Assembly (NCBI GenBank): GCA_050633885.1
Contig: JBOEHK010000001.1
Coordinates: 806,001 to 870,000, forward strand
Reading direction: 5' to 3'
DNA: 64,000 bases
From: JAWSVE01 sp050633885
GTDB lineage: Bacteria; Pseudomonadota; Gammaproteobacteria; Pseudomonadales; Cellvibrionaceae
Shown here piece by piece: positions 18,730 to 27,496 of the stretch (position 1 is the first letter of the stretch; the number at the start of each line of letters is the position of its first letter). A program made the translations under genes and the position numbers. Under the pieces are notes generated by a model. The model was not told where the DNA came from. It made no database searches and was given only the letters and a program-made list of their open reading frames with translations.

Positions 18730-18892
18730 GATAAGTTTTCCTTCTGTAATTCGTTTCTTTGATCTTGTCCGCGTTTGAAAGCAAAAAAGACAAAGGCGAT
18801 CGATTGTAGTCGATGGCAAAGGAGATGAAAGTCAATTGTTATTGATTGAGAGTAGACGAGTTGTGAATATTTCTCTCTCTATCGGGGCGCAC

Positions 18893-18921
18893 ATTCTACA
18901 CTAAGCCTCTATATCTGTTAA
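18893..18921 (-). promoter_or_regulatory. Sigma-70-type promoter for acnB
   Basis: Reading on the reverse strand, TTAACA (18921-18916) and TAGAAT (18898-18893) are separated by exactly 17 bases, close to the TTGACA/TATAAT consensus. The predicted start gives a 5' leader of about 150 bases before the GTG. Confidence 0.65.
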
Positions 18922-18937
18922 GTTAGCGAGAGCTAAC
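18922..18937. promoter_or_regulatory. Possible operator: perfect inverted repeat next to the acnB -35 box
   Basis: GTTAGC-GAGA-GCTAAC abuts the -35 element of the predicted acnB promoter. The position suits a regulator site; no known consensus was matched. Confidence 0.35.
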
Positions 18938-19124
18938 AAATGATGAAGATAACTGAGGTTGATTTACTGACCGTAGACAAGATAAGTTCTATTCGAGAAT
19001 GCATATCATTAATAATGAGTGATGATTATGCGTGTAACAATTCTTGCTTGCTTGTACTTGAGCTCGTTTCTACAATGGCGCGTTACCGTTCTTTTTTATC
19101 TTTTGTTTTATAGGAAAAATACTG

Positions 19125-19613
19125 TTGGATAAATTGCCAAAAAGCGCTCAGCAACCGACTCCTCGGGTTCGCCCAAGAACACCTTGTATCGGTGTTTGTT
19201 CGACCGGTATTGGCGATGATGTCTGTCGGGGTTGTAAGCGTTTTGAAAAAGAAGTGATTGGTTGGAACGGTTACACAGACATTGAGAGGCAAGCAGTGCT
19301 GGATAGGCTGGATTCACTCTTGATCCAGACAATGAAATCCAAGTTCTTGATTGCGGATGTCGAAAAGCTTAACGCTCAAATTCGCTACCAACAAATTCAA
19401 TTTGATGACACAAAAGATCCCTATTGCTGGCTGTTTCAATTGTTACGTTACGGTGCAGGCCAAATTGACCAGCTTGATAACTTTGGAGTGGTTCTTAACT
19501 TGGAGTACCACGGAAGATCACTACCTGAGTTAAAGGCGATGATTGATCAAGAGTTCTATGATATTTCCTGTGCTTATCATCAGCGATACATTCTTCCGGG
19601 TGAATCTCTATAA
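19125..19613 (+). CDS. DUF1289 family cysteine-rich protein
   Basis: A 162-residue protein. The DUF1289 block is at residues ~20-60: PCIGVCSTGIGDDVCRGCKRF followed by GWNGYTDIERQAVLDRL. The four cysteines (C-x3-C...C-x2-C) suggest a metal or Fe-S site. The C-terminal ~100 residues are an additional domain I do not recognise, so the protein is longer than minimal DUF1289 members. The start is TTG with AGGA eight bases upstream. Function is unknown; it is divergent from acnB. Confidence 0.8.
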   Translation: MDKLPKSAQQPTPRVRPRTPCIGVCSTGIGDDVCRGCKRFEKEVIGWNGYTDIERQAVLDRLDSLLIQTMKSKFLIADVEKLNAQIRYQQIQFDDTKDPYCWLFQLLRYGAGQIDQLDNFGVVLNLEYHGRSLPELKAMIDQEFYDISCAYHQRYILPGESL

Positions 19614-19861
19614 CGGTCTTCTAAGAAATAGTTGGACTGTGTATGACATTTCGCGGAATCAATCGCCTATTTACAAGAATTTATTAACGGTATGCTGATC
19701 CATCCTTAACAGGTGACCGATGCTCCTATACACTATGCGGCCTTTTCGGGCTTAAGCCTTCATATCAATATACTGTAAATTCTTAAAAGCTTATTTACTA
19801 GGCGCTATTCGGTTAGTTGCTATTAGATATCTAAACACTATTTAAACTATTGGAGAAACCC

Positions 19862-21067
19862 ATGTCTCAAGCTTTCATCTGCGATGCAATCAGAACCCCA
19901 ATCGGTCGTTATGCGGGAGCGTTAAGCCCCGTCAGACCCGATGACCTTGGTGCTTTAGTGATGAAGCGTCTCATGGAGCGAAATCCATCTGTTGATCCAG
20001 CTCAGATTGAAGACATTATGTTTGGTTGTGTGAACCAAGCGGGTGAAGATAATCGCAATGTCGCCCGTATGGCTGGATTGCTTGCAGGACTTCCTGTTGA
20101 AGCGGCTGGAGTGACCATTAACCGGCTATGCGGCTCAGGTATGGACGCCGTTGGGTCAGCATCTCGAGCGATCAAGACTGGCGAGATGGATTTAATCATC
20201 GCTGGTGGTGTTGAATCCATGTCTCGGTCTCCTTATGTCATGGGGAAAGGGGAGGCGCCATTCAGCCGTAATTATGAACTGCAAGATACGACAATGGGTT
20301 GGAGGTTCATCAATCCAATTTTAAAAGAGCAATATGGCGTTGAAACAATGCCAGAAACGGCAGAAAATCTGGCTGAAAAATTCAATATCTCTCGTGAAGA
20401 TCAAGATGCCTTCGCTTATCGTAGTCAGCAAAGAGCAGCAGCAGCACAAAAAAGCGGTCGTCTAGCAGAAGAAATCACTCCGGTTGAGATTCAACGCCGC
20501 AAACAAGAGCCATTAATTGTTGATCAAGACGAGCATATCCGCGGAAATACCACACTAGAAGCATTGGCTGGTCTGCGAGCGCCGTTCCGTAAAGGCGGTT
20601 CAGTCACAGCAGGTAATGCATCGGGCATCAATGATGGCGCTTGTGCGGTATTACTAGGATCCGAAACGGCGGTAGAAAAGTACGGGCTAACCCCAAAAGC
20701 TAGAATTCTAGGGATGCAAGTTGCCGGAGTTGAACCAAGCATTATGGGCTATGGTCCTGTTCCTGCGGTTAAAAAACTGCTCGCGAAAACAGGATTAACG
20801 ATTGAGCAAATGGATGTTATCGAATTAAACGAAGCATTCGCCGCACAAGCATTGTCTGTCACGCGTGGTTTAGGTATTCCAGACGACGCCGAACACATGA
20901 ATCCTAATGGCGGTGCAATCGCACTAGGTCATCCACTAGGTATGTCAGGTGCTCGCTTAGTGACGACAGCCACCATCGAATTACAGAAGCGTGGCGGTCA
21001 ATATGCGCTTTGCACAATGTGTATTGGTGTGGGTCAAGGCATTGCGATGATTATTGAGCGCGTATAA
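19862..21067 (+). CDS. Thiolase, 3-oxoadipyl-CoA thiolase type (PcaF/PaaJ-like)
   Basis: A 401-residue thiolase with nucleophile cysteine near residue 90 (NRLCGSGMDAVG), catalytic histidine in GHPLGMSGAR, and the second cysteine in TMCIGVGQG (residue ~387). The N-terminus FICDAIRTPIGRY, the block GWRFINP and the segment QAGEDNRNVARMA match beta-ketoadipyl-CoA thiolases more closely than FadA. It would cleave 3-oxoadipyl-CoA to succinyl-CoA and acetyl-CoA, or 3-ketoacyl-CoAs generally. GGAG eight bases upstream fixes ATG at 19862; a TTG twelve bases earlier lies in that ribosome site. No other pca/paa genes are adjacent. Confidence 0.85.
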   Translation: MSQAFICDAIRTPIGRYAGALSPVRPDDLGALVMKRLMERNPSVDPAQIEDIMFGCVNQAGEDNRNVARMAGLLAGLPVEAAGVTINRLCGSGMDAVGSASRAIKTGEMDLIIAGGVESMSRSPYVMGKGEAPFSRNYELQDTTMGWRFINPILKEQYGVETMPETAENLAEKFNISREDQDAFAYRSQQRAAAAQKSGRLAEEITPVEIQRRKQEPLIVDQDEHIRGNTTLEALAGLRAPFRKGGSVTAGNASGINDGACAVLLGSETAVEKYGLTPKARILGMQVAGVEPSIMGYGPVPAVKKLLAKTGLTIEQMDVIELNEAFAAQALSVTRGLGIPDDAEHMNPNGGAIALGHPLGMSGARLVTTATIELQKRGGQYALCTMCIGVGQGIAMIIERV

Positions 21068-21109
21068 ATTTTAGACGCTCACTAAATTTCTCCAGTTGTC
21101 TTCAGCTGT

Positions 21110-21149
21110 AACAAGCTCCTCAATTTATAGTCCCATTGGTGAGCTTGTT
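21110..21149 (+). terminator. Possible terminator after the thiolase gene
   Basis: AACAAGCTC (21110-21118) pairs perfectly with GAGCTTGTT (21141-21149) across a 22-base loop, followed by CTTAAGTTTTC. The T-run is weak. Confidence 0.4.
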
Positions 21150-21190
21150 CTTAAGTTTTCTCCTATGTCTATTTTTATCATTTGGTTCTT

Positions 21191-21802
21191 ATGTCTTTAA
21201 CTGCCATCAATCAATTTCTACTGTGTGAAACCCCAGACCTATGGGTTCAAGATGCATTGAATAACCAAGAATTGTTGTTACTTGATCATGCAAATTGTGA
21301 AAAAAAGGCAGCGAGTACAGCGGTTAATTTAATGTACCGTTATGTCGATAATATCGATCTGCTGAATAAAATGTCACGGTTGGCTCGTGAGGAGTTACGG
21401 CATTTTGAACAAGTACTGGCAATTTTACTTGAACGAGGGATTACTTATGATCATCTTCCAGCTGCAAATTATGCCGGTGAATTAAGAAAGCTTGTGGCGA
21501 CTTATGAACCACAGCGCTTGATAGATACGTTAATTATCGGCGCAATTATTGAGGCGAGATCCTGTGAGCGTTTTGCGAAAATTGCACCGCATTTGGATGA
21601 GAAACTTAGCAAATTTTATACGTCCCTATTAAAGTCTGAAGCTCGTCATTTCAAAGATTATTTATCGCTTGCGCAAGCTGCCTCCGAAGAAGGCGAAGGT
21701 ATTGATAATCGAGTACGTGAGTTTTTAGAGCTTGAACAACGGTTGATACAACGAACGGATAAAGAATTTCGTTTTCATAGCGGGCCTGTTTCAACTACTT
21801 AA
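21191..21802 (+). CDS. miaE: tRNA-(ms2io6A)-hydroxylase MiaE
   Basis: A 203-residue diiron hydroxylase of the ferritin-like fold. Metal-binding helices show the patterns REELRHFEQVL, EARSCERF and KSEARHFKDYL. MiaE hydroxylates the isopentenyl group of 2-methylthio-isopentenyladenosine at position 37 of tRNAs reading UNN codons, and needs oxygen. ATG at 21191 gives MSLTAINQFLL, the expected N-terminus; a TTG nine bases earlier is less likely. The C-terminal FRFHSG is typical. Single gene between the thiolase and the convergent heme-protein genes. Confidence 0.93.
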   Translation: MSLTAINQFLLCETPDLWVQDALNNQELLLLDHANCEKKAASTAVNLMYRYVDNIDLLNKMSRLAREELRHFEQVLAILLERGITYDHLPAANYAGELRKLVATYEPQRLIDTLIIGAIIEARSCERFAKIAPHLDEKLSKFYTSLLKSEARHFKDYLSLAQAASEEGEGIDNRVREFLELEQRLIQRTDKEFRFHSGPVSTT

Positions 21803-21856
21803 GTTGATGGCTGAGCAGTATTCCTTCACCTAAAATAATAATGCGTTAATACAATA

Positions 21857-22333
21857 TTATTTCTCGTTAGTCATACGGACTACCCATATTCCCCTCAATT
21901 GATTTTCTCTGTAACCAACGGCTTTATCTTCGGGATAAAGCGCCTGAATTTTTCTGTACACATTGTCTCTTATGTCCGTTTCAGCTGATCCGTGACACTG
22001 AAGGCACATATTATTAGTAATAATTGGGAAATACGCTATTGTTGAGTTTTTTTGGTGAATGGTTTTTGGTGGTATTTTTTTGTTGTCCTCTAGTAATTTT
22101 CTTGCCTCATAAATGAATCGAATCTCTTTAGTGTCAGCAGAATTTTTTGGGTTTCTATTCAAATCAGAAACTCTTTTTATAGTGACTAAATTGCTTTTAA
22201 TCGACTCGTTAGTGATAGAGATAGCATTTATATGACAAAAATTTAAAGCACCAATAGTTCCTTTGTTTTTAATTGCTGACATCAAATTTTTACTTAACGC
22301 TGATTGAGTTGTATTGATATATTCCCGTGCCAT
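21857..22333 (-). CDS. DUF3365-type heme-c domain protein, probably the C-terminal half of a split gene
   Basis: A 158-residue frame with a DUF3365-like sensor fold (ALNFCHINAISI, RNPKNSAD) and one c-type heme motif CLQCH near its end. Such proteins work in the periplasm, yet this frame has no signal peptide and no ribosome site before its ATG. It overlaps the upstream cytochrome frame by 44 bases in the +1 frame. The simplest reading is that both frames are one diheme protein broken by a single-base change, either a real mutation or a sequence error. A separate coupled gene is the less likely alternative. Confidence 0.6.
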   Translation of the reverse strand: MAREYINTTQSALSKNLMSAIKNKGTIGALNFCHINAISITNESIKSNLVTIKRVSDLNRNPKNSADTKEIRFIYEARKLLEDNKKIPPKTIHQKNSTIAYFPIITNNMCLQCHGSAETDIRDNVYRKIQALYPEDKAVGYRENQLRGIWVVRMTNEK

Positions 22334-22835
22334 TATCAATGGCTTTACTTTCGTTTAATTTTTTTTGTTGTGTAATACCGTGTTCGTGTTCAAAATGCTT
22401 TTCAAACCAAGAGGGTTTGTCGAGTGACATGGTATAAATAGCGGTTGCTATGAGTTTGAGTTCTTCTTGATCAAAATTAAGATAAGGCATCAACCCAAAC
22501 CTTGTAATAGCGCCAGGCATTTTAGATTTAGATTGAGTGGGCTTCATGACGAAATTGGATATATTATGAATAAAATCGTCAATATTTGTGTTGTCATCAA
22601 TATAATGCCTCTTAATGGCAATCATAGGCGGAGCTGTTCTATTTTCTTTTGTTTGAGCAGAACCGTGACACGATAAACATTTATTTTTCATGAGCTCAAA
22701 ACCTTCAAGCACAGAATCGCTATATTGTTTTGTATTGTGATCACTGTGATTAGGTTGTCGCGTCTCTTTCTCAGATGCTACGATATTGCTCATCAAGCTG
22801 ATATTTAAAAACAACAACAAAACTATTTTATTCAT
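22290..22835 (-). CDS. Exported c-type cytochrome domain protein (N-terminal half of a likely split gene)
   Basis: A 181-residue protein with a signal peptide (MNKIVLLLFLNISLM..., cleavage near residue 21) and one heme-binding motif, CLSCHG, at about residue 52. Candidate axial-ligand methionines lie in the SKMPGAITRFGLMPYL region. ATG at 22835 has AGGA seven bases upstream. The C-terminal ~15 residues after the overlap look unlike the family and probably arise from reading past a frameshift. It may be an electron carrier or heme sensor in the periplasm; partner unknown. Confidence 0.75.
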   Translation of the reverse strand: MNKIVLLLFLNISLMSNIVASEKETRQPNHSDHNTKQYSDSVLEGFELMKNKCLSCHGSAQTKENRTAPPMIAIKRHYIDDNTNIDDFIHNISNFVMKPTQSKSKMPGAITRFGLMPYLNFDQEELKLIATAIYTMSLDKPSWFEKHFEHEHGITQQKKLNESKAIDNGTGIYQYNSISVK

Positions 22836-22977
22836 AGCTGAATCCTGTGGTTTTAGCCGAAAATATACAATCAATAAAAAATATAAAAGAAGTTCATCAT
22901 TTAGTGCCGTAAGAACAAACCAATAAGAATCAAGCTAACTATAATAGGCAAAAAATTCGTCCTATTATAAAAGGGTG

Positions 22978-23622
22978 TTACAAAGATTTTTTACAGAAGT
23001 AAAAATCTGTGCATTCGTATTGATCTGAAGTCATGCGTTTGTTGGCTTCTTCAAATGTTTTTGCTGGAGGAACGATGATTTTATCACCCTTTTTCCAGCC
23101 CTCTGGTGTGGCAACACCGTGCTCATCCGATGTTTGAAGAGCTGTAAGAAGTCGTAAAAACTCATCGATGGATCGTCCATTAGACATTGGATAGTAGGCC
23201 ATTGCCCGTAACACACCGTTCGGGTCAATGATAAATGTAGCGCGCACGGCCGAAGTATCGGCTGCTCCAGGGTGAACCATTCCGTAAGCGTTAGCGACGT
23301 TCATTGTTAAGTCGTCGATTATAGGAAATGGAATTTCAACGTTAAATTTCTCTTTAATGTTTCTCATCCAAGCGATATGAGAATGAGTGCTGTCGATAGA
23401 CAAACCTAGAAGCTCGCATTCTAGGGCAGCAAATTTATCGGCTGCTTTTGCAAAAGCGATAAATTCTGTAGTGCATACAGGAGTGAAGTCAGCCGGATGT
23501 GAGAAAAGCACTAGCCATCTACCTTTATAGTCGGAGAGAGACTTTTGCCCATGTGTTGTTGGCGCGGTGAATTCTGGGGCAGGTTCGTTTAGCTTGGGTA
23601 GTCCAATGATGTCATTGTTCAT
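22978..23622 (-). CDS. Peroxiredoxin, Prx6 / 1-Cys-like family
   Basis: A 214-residue peroxiredoxin. The peroxidatic cysteine is near residue 50 in HPADFTPVCTTEF, and WMRNIKEKF plus ATFIIDPNGVLRA follow the Prx6 pattern, including the long C-terminal domain. Two further cysteines sit at the end (about 204 and 210), as in archaeal-type thioredoxin peroxidases, and could act as resolving cysteines. It reduces hydrogen peroxide or organic peroxides in the cytoplasm. ATG at 23622 is chosen because GAGG lies six bases upstream; in-frame ATGs exist 12 and 36 bases earlier. Confidence 0.92.
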   Translation of the reverse strand: MNNDIIGLPKLNEPAPEFTAPTTHGQKSLSDYKGRWLVLFSHPADFTPVCTTEFIAFAKAADKFAALECELLGLSIDSTHSHIAWMRNIKEKFNVEIPFPIIDDLTMNVANAYGMVHPGAADTSAVRATFIIDPNGVLRAMAYYPMSNGRSIDEFLRLLTALQTSDEHGVATPEGWKKGDKIIVPPAKTFEEANKRMTSDQYECTDFYFCKKSL

Positions 23623-24254
23623 AATTAGCCTCATAGTGTTGTCGTTTGAATTTTGCACTTATGCCGATCTCATTGCAGTCATGTATTAGGCTGTATGCAC
23701 ATTTAAGGCCATTGAATAATTATCGTTTAACCGATTGATTTTGTTATAAAAAATGATAGTTCTGTATTTTTGTTTGATGATCTATCACTGTCTTTGTCAT
23801 ATTTGGCAAAATAAGATGTTAAATGTGCCAATTTGAAGTGACGGCTATCGTGATAAGCAAGCCATTGATTCAGCCTTCTGATCCCTAGGAAGTTCAGTGT
23901 CGAGGTTAATGGGGCTTTTATTCGTTTGAAACGGGTCATAAACTCATTGTTGTTACTGTGTTTATTTTATTTTTCTGATGGTTTTTAAATCAAAATCACA
24001 GTAAACCATCAAATAATAACGTGAAAATTAACGTTAATAGCTGTTTTAACAACATATTATTAACTTGTTAATCCTTGATCTTATCGCGGCAGCTATTTTT
24101 CATTACAAAACTTGTCGATTTGATATTTGTATGTCTGTCTTCCCCTAGACAGAATTTATTGAGTTAAAAAGTGGTGAGCAAACCAACTTTAACGAATATA
24201 AAATTAGAATAATCAAATGAGTACACGACAGTTTAGTCAGTGAGAAATAAATTT
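23623..24254. other. Long intergenic region between peroxiredoxin and TonB receptor genes
   Basis: 632 AT-rich bases with no convincing gene. It contains a 12-base perfect palindrome ATTAACGTTAAT at 24027-24038 and a hairpin CTGTCT-TCCCCT-AGACAG at 24135-24152, about 100 bases before the receptor start. Either could be a regulator site or leader structure. A 70-codon reverse frame at 23727-23939 has no supporting ribosome site. Confidence 0.55.
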
Positions 24255-26429
24255 ATGTTTCAGTTAACGACCAAATTTTTTCCATTATCAACTACCACTT
24301 CTTACAGAGCATTAGTTGATAGGGCATTAGTGAATAGGGCATTGTATTACAGGCTACTGGCGTCAATTTTTGCGTTTGGGCTTGTGTCTTCCGTTTTTGC
24401 TCAAAATGAAGTTAGCAATATTGAGGAGTTAGAAATTACAGGCCGTAAGGTCAATCTAGTTGGAGAAGCATCATCCGCTTCAGAAGGTGTGGTTTCGCAA
24501 GCTGAAATTGCTATTCGGCCGTTATTGAGAACAGGCGAAGTATTGGAAACGGTTCCGGGTGTCGTGGCAACACAACACAGTGGGCCAGGTAAGGCGAACC
24601 AATATTTTTTACGCGGTTTTAATTTAGATCATGGGACAGATTTTGCGACTGTCTTTGAATCTATGCCGGTGAACATGCGGACTCATGGTCATGGTCAAGG
24701 TTATACCGATTTGAATTTTATTATTCCTGAGCTGGTTGGAAAAATTGAATACCAAAAAGGGACTTATTATCCCGGTGTTGGCGATTTTTCTGGAACGGGT
24801 ACAGCAAGAATGTTGGCTAGAAATAGCATCGGCGAACATAAAATAAAAATTGGCAGTGATTTTGGAAAAGAAAATTGGAAAAGAGGGTTAGCTTACGGTG
24901 AGCTTGAATTTGATTCAGCACTTCATGAAAAAAGCAGTTTGATTTATGGCGCAGAAATCGAAGTCAGTGATGGTCATTGGGATGATATTAATAGTGATTT
25001 GAAGAAAAAGAATTTATGGTTAAAACAGCAATGGCAAACCGACAAAAGCCGATTAGAAATTTTGTTTATGGGCTACGATAATTCTTGGAATTCGGCCGAT
25101 CAAATACCACAGCGCGCTGTCGACCAAGGGATTATTTCTCAGTACGGTTCTATTAATACCACGTCTGCTGGTGAATCAAGCCGTTACAGCTTGTCAACAC
25201 ATTGGGATTATGAGTTATCGAATGGGGATATAGATGCATCGCTTTATATCATCGATTACGCATTAAATTTATGGGCAGATTTTACGTATTTCTTAGACGA
25301 TCCGGTACTTGGCGATCAGCACAATCAAGTTGATGATCGAAAAATTTATGGTTGGGATGTTTCGTGGTCGAGAGAATCAAAGTGGGGAAGTTTTAATACA
25401 AAAAATACTTTTGGTACGCAAATGCGTTACGACGATATCGAAAAAGTCGGTATTTACAGAACGGCTGCTCGTCAGCGCACTGGTGTTTTTAGAATAGATG
25501 CGGTGCAAGAATGGAGTGCAGGACTGTATTGGAAAAACGAAATGCAGTGGACAGATCAATTTCGAAGTGTATTAGGTGTTCGATACGACTATTTTGATTT
25601 TAGTGTTGATCCACTCGAAGCAGATTTTACTAACTCACTTTTGGTTAATGGCGGTGACGCCGATGCTGATATTACGACAGCTTCATTAAGTCTTATTTAT
25701 GCCTTTAACTCAGAGATAGAAGCTTATTTAAGTATTGGAGAAGGCTTTCACAGTAACGATGCTCGCGGAACGACAATCGAGCTCGATCCTGTCAGTGGAG
25801 ATCCGGCAGATAAAGTTGATCCTTTAGTGGAAACGCTGGGTTATGAATTTGGTTTGCGAACTTTTTTCGATGGGAGTTTAAATGCATCGATTGCAATCTG
25901 GGCTTTAGATATTGATTCAGAATTAGTTTTCATTGGGGACTCTGGAACAACAGAAGATACCGGTGTTGGTAGCCAGCGAAATGGTATCGAATTAACGGGA
26001 TATTTTTATCTCAACGATATTTGGACGTTAGATGTTGAGTGCGCCTTGTCAAATGCTGAATTTGATGAAGCGGTGGATGGTAGCAGAGATATTCCCGGCG
26101 CGTTAGACACAGTATTCAGTGCGGGGGTCAATGCAAAATTCAATGACGATTTCTATGCAAATCTTCGTCTCCGTCATTTTGGTGAATACGCATTAGATGG
26201 TGGAAGAACAGCAGATGCGAGTACGATTGTTAATTTGCGATTAAACTATGCGTTTACCTCTCAGTTAGAAGCTTCATTGGATATTCTTAATTTATTTGAT
26301 TCAGACGATCGAGATATTCAGTACGTTTATGAATCACAATTAGCCACCGAAGCTTCGCCGGTTGAAGATTTTCACTTTCATGTTTTTGAGCCGAGAAGTT
26401 TTCATCTCAATGTCAGCTATACGTTTTAA
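24255..26429 (+). CDS. TonB-dependent outer-membrane receptor
   Basis: A 724-residue receptor. An unusually long N-terminus (~40 residues, with a pentapeptide repeat) precedes a signal peptide ending near VFAQ. Next come a TonB-box-like stretch (IEELEITG), a plug domain (residues ~70-190, with VLETVPGVVATQH, FLRGFNLDHGTD and RTHGHGQGYTDLNF), a beta-barrel and a C-terminal phenylalanine (SYTF). It imports a siderophore, vitamin or other substrate using TonB energy; the substrate cannot be read from sequence. GTG at 24240 is an alternative start. No adjacent transporter or TonB genes; a terminator follows at 26629. Confidence 0.9.
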   Translation: MFQLTTKFFPLSTTTSYRALVDRALVNRALYYRLLASIFAFGLVSSVFAQNEVSNIEELEITGRKVNLVGEASSASEGVVSQAEIAIRPLLRTGEVLETVPGVVATQHSGPGKANQYFLRGFNLDHGTDFATVFESMPVNMRTHGHGQGYTDLNFIIPELVGKIEYQKGTYYPGVGDFSGTGTARMLARNSIGEHKIKIGSDFGKENWKRGLAYGELEFDSALHEKSSLIYGAEIEVSDGHWDDINSDLKKKNLWLKQQWQTDKSRLEILFMGYDNSWNSADQIPQRAVDQGIISQYGSINTTSAGESSRYSLSTHWDYELSNGDIDASLYIIDYALNLWADFTYFLDDPVLGDQHNQVDDRKIYGWDVSWSRESKWGSFNTKNTFGTQMRYDDIEKVGIYRTAARQRTGVFRIDAVQEWSAGLYWKNEMQWTDQFRSVLGVRYDYFDFSVDPLEADFTNSLLVNGGDADADITTASLSLIYAFNSEIEAYLSIGEGFHSNDARGTTIELDPVSGDPADKVDPLVETLGYEFGLRTFFDGSLNASIAIWALDIDSELVFIGDSGTTEDTGVGSQRNGIELTGYFYLNDIWTLDVECALSNAEFDEAVDGSRDIPGALDTVFSAGVNAKFNDDFYANLRLRHFGEYALDGGRTADASTIVNLRLNYAFTSQLEASLDILNLFDSDDRDIQYVYESQLATEASPVEDFHFHVFEPRSFHLNVSYTF
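24306..24350 (+). repeat. Three 15-bp tandem repeats in the receptor leader
   Basis: Three in-frame 15-base units (first AGAGCATTAGTTGAT) encode RALVD-RALVN-RALYY just before the signal peptide hydrophobic core. Confidence 0.8.
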
Positions 26430-26513
26430 TTGATTCTTTTTACATTGATATAGCTGCTTTAGATGGTTGCATAAATAGACGCTATAACTATTGTTATAAC
26501 CACTGTTGTAGAT

Positions 26514-26567
26514 AGTTTCTGTGATATAAATAGTTTCTGTGATATAAATATTTTCTTTGATATAAAT
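26514..26567. repeat. Three 18-bp tandem repeats downstream of the receptor gene
   Basis: Unit AGTTTCTGTGATATAAAT occurs twice exactly (26514-26531, 26532-26549) and once with three changes (26550-26567). Non-coding. Confidence 0.9.
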
Positions 26568-26628
26568 AGTCCCTTAGATTAGCTTCAGTTTTTCTCTACA
26601 GATTACATGTTGAAGCTAATACATCCTT

Positions 26629-26674
26629 GCCCGGTTACACTGAATTAAAGTCCCAGTGTAATGCGGGCTTTTTT
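26629..26674 (+). terminator. Intrinsic terminator after the TonB receptor gene
   Basis: GCCCGGTTACACTG (26629-26642) pairs with CAGTGTAATGCGGGC (26654-26668), with one internal mismatch/bulge, followed by six Ts. It lies inside the open frame upstream of the next gene, which argues that translation of that gene begins after it. Confidence 0.85.
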
Positions 26675-26725
26675 ATGTTAAAAAGCCACAGGATATTAAC
26701 TGTTTTTAAAAGTGCAAAGAGATAC

Positions 26726-27439
26726 ATGCCTGCTAACCGTTCTCGCTTAGATCGATTCATTTCTCGTCAGACGGGAAGGAGTTTACGTGATGTTAAATTA
26801 TTGCTTTCTCAACAGCGAATTGTTGTTGATGGTGAAAATGCAAACTCGGCTAATCAATTAGTCGATAAGTTTTCTCGTATCGAAATCGATAAACAGGTAC
26901 TTCATTATTTAACGCCTGAGTATATTATGCTGAATAAACCTGTTGGTGTGGTTAGTGCTACCATTGATGATAATCATACAACAGTGATTGATCTTATTCG
27001 GAACCAATTTTCTGGTGTAGAAGAATTGCATATCCCTGGCCGGTTAGACTTCAATTCTTCCGGCTTGCTGTTACTCACTAACGATGGACGTTGGTCCAAA
27101 ACACTGAGTGATCCATGCTTTAAAGTGAAAAAATGTTATGAAGTGACATTAGAAAAACCGATTGAAAATAAATACCTAGATGCATTTGCTGAAGGTATCT
27201 ACTTTACGTTTGAAGATATAATCACTCAACCGGCAAAATTAGAAGTGCTGAGTCCGCATACGGCAAAAGTTCATTTGATTGAGGGAAGGTATCATCAAAT
27301 CAGGCGAATGTTTGGGTATTTTCAAAATAAAGTGCTGACATTAAACAGAATCTCTGTGGGTAACCTTGATTTAGATAAGAGCTTAAAAATCGGTGAGAGT
27401 AGAGCGCTGACACAAAGTGAAATAAAAGATATTTTTTAG
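26726..27439 (+). CDS. Pseudouridine synthase, RsuA/RluF family
   Basis: A 237-residue enzyme with an N-terminal S4-like RNA-binding domain (SRLDRFISRQTG to about residue 60) and a catalytic domain with the family motif GRLDFNSSGLLLLTNDG, whose aspartate is the catalytic residue, then EGRYHQIRRMF. It closely resembles RsuA, which makes pseudouridine 516 in 16S rRNA; RluE/RluF-type specificity cannot be excluded. The frame extends 33 codons upstream but runs into a terminator; ATG at 26726 with AGAGA upstream gives the usual length. Confidence 0.88.
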   Translation: MPANRSRLDRFISRQTGRSLRDVKLLLSQQRIVVDGENANSANQLVDKFSRIEIDKQVLHYLTPEYIMLNKPVGVVSATIDDNHTTVIDLIRNQFSGVEELHIPGRLDFNSSGLLLLTNDGRWSKTLSDPCFKVKKCYEVTLEKPIENKYLDAFAEGIYFTFEDIITQPAKLEVLSPHTAKVHLIEGRYHQIRRMFGYFQNKVLTLNRISVGNLDLDKSLKIGESRALTQSEIKDIF

Positions 27440-27496
27440 CGTATAATCTCGTTTTTTCCGTTACCGCCTATATTGAGCTGATTCGACGTATTATCC

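Larger units (their letters stand above)
18730..19124. other. Divergent intergenic region between acnB and the DUF1289 gene
   Basis: 395 bases with no credible gene. It holds the acnB promoter (18893-18921), a small inverted repeat just upstream of it (18922-18937), and an AT-rich stretch around 18990-19035. A TAGGAAAA ribosome site for the rightward gene lies just before 19125. Confidence 0.7.

Noticed and set aside
16138..18819. Longer aconitase B start at 18819
   Set aside because: The 30 extra residues are not part of the known N-terminus and the GTG at 18729 has a ribosome site and the conserved start sequence.
18985..19035. Fur-box-like AT-rich palindrome upstream of the DUF1289 gene
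   Set aside because: Match to the Fur consensus is too loose to separate from AT-rich background.
22290..22360. Slippage at the A8 run as the cause of the split heme gene
   Set aside because: In the downstream frame a stop codon (TAA) follows the A-run at once, so a shift there could not join the two halves; the break must be nearer the overlap.
23727..23939. Reverse frame of 70 codons before the TonB receptor
   Set aside because: No ribosome site, no recognisable domain; AT-rich intergenic sequence.
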